From JACVRX01 sp046726315 (GTDB lineage: Bacteria; Actinomycetota; Actinomycetes; Jiangellales; Jiangellaceae): DNA of 64,000 nucleotides. Below, in pieces: positions 61,680 through 64,000 of the stretch (the first letter of the stretch is position 1; the number at the start of each line of letters is the position of its first letter). Under the pieces are notes generated by a model. The model was not told where the DNA came from, did not search any database, and worked only from the letters and a program-made list of their open reading frames with translations. A program made the position numbers and the translations under genes. The stretch is from contig JBKPAG010000011.1 of the NCBI GenBank assembly GCA_046726315.1, forward strand, positions 62,001 through 126,000. The letters are read 5' to 3'.

Positions 61680-62827
61680 GTCACTGCCGTAGGCCGGTGC
61701 CCGGCCAGCAGCCCGCGCAGGGTGGACACCGACTCCTGCCAGCTCCATTCCCGCTCGACCCAGGCGCGGCCCTTCTCGCCCATCAGCCGGACCCGGTCCA
61801 GGTCGCCGAGCAGGTCGGCGGCACGGGCGGCGATGCCGACCGGGTTGAACGGATCGACGACGTAGCCGGTCTCACCGTGCAGGACGGTCTCCGGCGCGCC
61901 GCCACTGTCACCGACCAGAACCGGGTGGCCACAGGCCTGTGCCTCGAGGAAGACAATTCCTAGGGCCTCGGGCTCGAGGCCGCCTTTCCGGGTCCGGCAC
62001 GGCATCGCGAACACGTCGCCGACATCGAACCACCCGGGCGCCTCCGACCACGGGACCGCACCTGCGAACACGACCGACTCGCCGACACCCCCATCACGCA
62101 CCTGGCGCTCCAGCCGGGGACGGTTGGGACCATCGCCCACGAGCAAGAGCAATGCGTCCGGGATCGACTCCAGTAGCTGGGGCATGGCCTTGATCAGCGC
62201 GTCCTGCCCTTTGCGATGGACGAACCGCGACACACAGACCAGCACCGGACGGCCCGGCTCGATCCCCAACCGCTCGCGCAGCGCAGCGCCGCCGACGCCG
62301 GGGCGGAACACCTCGGTGTCGACACCGGGGGCTAGCCGCTGCATCCGCTTGGACACGTCGTCAGACAGGGCAGAGGCGATGCGACGCCGGCAGAACTCCG
62401 ACACGTAGGTCAAGACGTCGCACGCGTCGCCGATACGGCGCAACGCCCGTCTGGCCGCGGGAACCCGGGCCCACCAGGTCTCATGGCCATGGGTGAGCCC
62501 GACGACCCGCTGAGCCCCTGCTGCCCGCAGGCCATCGGCGAGCAATCCCAGCGGTGCAGCGGCGCCAAAGAGCACCGAGTCGCACCCCTCGGCCCGCAGC
62601 ACGGCGGCGATCCGACGCGACGCCAATGGGGTCGGCAACAGCATCGAGGACTTGTCCCGCACCACCGGGAACGCCAGCAGCTCGTCGAACTCGCGGTCAC
62701 CGGGCATCGACGCCGTGTACACCACGACCTCGTCCGGGGGCAGCCGGTCGGCGAGCGCGTACACGAACGACTCGATCCCGCCCTGCCGGGTCGGGAAGTC
62801 GTTGGTGACGACCAGCGTGCGGCTCAT
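61676..62827 (-). CDS. pimB: GT4 glycosyltransferase, PimB-like mannosyltransferase
   Basis: 383 residues. TLVVTNDFPTRQGGIESFVY at the N-terminus, GLTHGHETWWARVPAARRAL, VCVSRFVHRKGQDALIKAMP, and the GT-B donor site EALGIVFLEAQACGHPVLVG (E-x7-E). It is the closest match by sequence feel to PimB' (Rv2188c), which adds the second mannose to phosphatidylinositol monomannoside. The genomic position next to SRPBCC genes agrees. The ATG start overlaps the M48 stop by ATGA. Confidence 0.9.
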   Translation of the reverse strand: MSRTLVVTNDFPTRQGGIESFVYALADRLPPDEVVVYTASMPGDREFDELLAFPVVRDKSSMLLPTPLASRRIAAVLRAEGCDSVLFGAAAPLGLLADGLRAAGAQRVVGLTHGHETWWARVPAARRALRRIGDACDVLTYVSEFCRRRIASALSDDVSKRMQRLAPGVDTEVFRPGVGGAALRERLGIEPGRPVLVCVSRFVHRKGQDALIKAMPQLLESIPDALLLLVGDGPNRPRLERQVRDGGVGESVVFAGAVPWSEAPGWFDVGDVFAMPCRTRKGGLEPEALGIVFLEAQACGHPVLVGDSGGAPETVLHGETGYVVDPFNPVGIAARAADLLGDLDRVRLMGEKGRAWVEREWSWQESVSTLRGLLAGHRPTAVT

Positions 62828-64000
62828 CGGCCCGAGCCTGCCACAGGCGCGAGGTCCGCAGGTTCCGGCACGTCGTGCATTTGTGCCCAGGTTCGGGCAA
62901 CCGCGATCCGTTGCGGTGTGGTGGGGTGAGTTGCAAACATGCCGAAGATGATTGCCGGCGGCTCGAGGTCCGCCTTGGCCGCCAGGGCCAGCGTCCGCTG
63001 CATTTCGGCGAACGTCTGTGGGTCCCCGGTCAGGGTCAAGGCGTGGATGTCTGCGCGGGTCTCGATTCGACGGCTGACCAGCGCCTGGACCGGCGCGGTC
63101 ACCAGGCCCAGCACCGCGACGATCGCGAGCACCAGTGCCAGCACGCGAGGGTCGTGCGGGCCGGCCGCCCCGGCCCGAGCCAGCAGCCAGGGCCAGGCCA
63201 GCAGCCCGCCCAGCGCGCATACACCCGCCGCCGCGGCCAGCGCTCCGACCAGGGATCCGTCCCGGACGTCCTGCTCCACGGCGTGCCCGAGTTCGTGGGC
63301 GACGACATTGCGCACCTGTTCGGGCGGAGACTGCTCGACCAGCGTGTCGTAGACGACGATTCGCCGCGTCGCGCCGAGACCGGAGACGTAGGCATTGAGT
63401 GTGCTCGTCCGCCGGGAAGCGTCGGCCTCGAGGACCTGGTCGACATCGACGCCGTCCTGCTCGGCCATCGCCAACAGCGAGGTTCGCAGTTCGCCGTCGG
63501 GCAGCGGGGTGAACCGGTTGAAGACCGGCTCGACGACCAACGGGTAGATGAAGGCAAGCGCGACGACGAACACCACTGCGGCGATGGCACTCACCGCCCA
63601 CCACCACCGCGGCATCGCCCGGGCCAGCGCGACCAGCACCATCAGCGCCAGGAGTGTTCCGGCAAGTTGCAGGCCGAAGGACTTGGCGACATCGGCCACC
63701 CAACCGGCCCACGAGCGCGTGGACAGGCCGAACTCGCGCCGGACGGCTTCGGCCCAGGCCGAGAACGGGATCGTCGAGAGCCGCACGACAGCGAGCACGG
63801 CAAGTCCACCGAGAAGCACTTGCAACACCCACCCGTTGCCCGCGGGACGAGCCGCTGCAGTCACGAGTCGAGCGCCCAGCGTCGTCAGACCCAACACGAT
63901 CGCCACGGCGAGTCCCACACCAAGGCCGATGTAGGTGGGAGGGCGAATCTGGTTCTGGTAGGCGTCGGCGTCCGCCAGCTCGGTGGCGCTGAAGTCGCGG
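62824..64000 (-). CDS. M48-family zinc metallopeptidase (partial, 5' end outside window)
   Basis: At least 391 residues; the frame is open to the window edge (AYQNQIRPPTYIGLG visible at the left), so the true start is beyond. Membrane helices flank a soluble domain: LGLTTLGARLV, LQLAGTLLALMVLVALARAM, AIAAVVFVVALAFIYPLVVE. The zinc motif is NVVAHELGHAVEQD (HExxH) with Glu in RIETRADIHAL (ExxxD). This is an Ste24/CAAX-protease-type membrane metallopeptidase. Coupled to pimB by a 4-bp overlap. Confidence 0.92.
   Translation of the reverse strand, partial: RDFSATELADADAYQNQIRPPTYIGLGVGLAVAIVLGLTTLGARLVTAAARPAGNGWVLQVLLGGLAVLAVVRLSTIPFSAWAEAVRREFGLSTRSWAGWVADVAKSFGLQLAGTLLALMVLVALARAMPRWWWAVSAIAAVVFVVALAFIYPLVVEPVFNRFTPLPDGELRTSLLAMAEQDGVDVDQVLEADASRRTSTLNAYVSGLGATRRIVVYDTLVEQSPPEQVRNVVAHELGHAVEQDVRDGSLVGALAAAAGVCALGGLLAWPWLLARAGAAGPHDPRVLALVLAIVAVLGLVTAPVQALVSRRIETRADIHALTLTGDPQTFAEMQRTLALAAKADLEPPAIIFGMFATHPTTPQRIAVARTWAQMHDVPEPADLAPVAGSGR

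Overview
The window is chromosomal DNA from a high-G+C actinobacterium (Actinomycetota). The evidence is the G/C-rich third codon positions, frequent GTG starts, many 4-bp ATGA/GTGA gene overlaps, and actinobacterial signature genes: SepH, DUF5998, a DUF7455 zinc-ribbon protein, SAV_6107-type HEPN, a PASTA kinase and PimB-like glycosyltransferase. No rRNA, tRNA, CRISPR array or intact transposase was seen. I cannot assign a genus from sequence alone.

Layout. 0-12.5 kb: the tail of a FAD-linked oxidase, the septation regulator sepH, an ECF sigma factor with its small partner, a minus-strand cluster (phosphodiesterase, DUF5998, GNAT/ADP-forming acyl-CoA synthetase fusion, a conserved hypothetical), then topoisomerase subunit A (parC), adenylate kinase and arginine deiminase. 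12.5-15.4 kb: small orphan ORFs, a membrane protein and two 5'-truncated genes facing each other. 15.4-20.6 kb: sucrase/ferredoxin-like protein, aldo/keto reductase, parE, a zinc-ribbon protein and DUF456. 20.6-25.2 kb: a decay zone. An ATP-grasp gene is broken by an in-frame TGA, two overlapping small ORFs follow, and a phage-head/packaging remnant (prohead protease, HNH, large terminase) carries three single-base frameshifts. 25.3-31.4 kb: principal sigma factor, PAS-GAF-PP2C phosphatase, HhH-GPD repair protein, universal stress protein, patatin and acyltransferase. 31.4-37.8 kb: DNA polymerase IV, an MprAB-type two-component system with an HtrA/PepD-type protease, a strong hairpin, and ATP-dependent DNA ligase LigB.

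37.8-45.2 kb: membrane and envelope proteins, SURF1, PAC2, HEPN, a perfect SOS box, DUF4126, SIMPL, metF and a polyprenyl diphosphate synthase. 45.2-64 kb: two adjacent hairpins, a PASTA Ser/Thr kinase, a class I and a class II DAHP synthase separated by a threonine aldolase and a ScyD-like remnant, a PPi-type phosphofructokinase, acyltransferase, hydrolase, glucokinase, two SRPBCC proteins, a NarL-type two-component system, PimB-like mannosyltransferase and an M48 protease. From memory, this last third follows the Mycobacterium tuberculosis idsA2-pknL-aroG-plsC-TB16.3-pimB' neighbourhood, so it looks like an ancestral envelope and lipid block.

Functionally the window joins chromosome topology and division (sepH, parC, parE), global transcription (principal sigma, ECF), DNA repair (dinB, ligB, HhH-GPD), envelope stress (MprAB-HtrA), lipid and PIM synthesis, and entry to aromatic synthesis. 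The main anomalies are the decayed genes between 12.5 and 25.2 kb and several unexplained palindromes.
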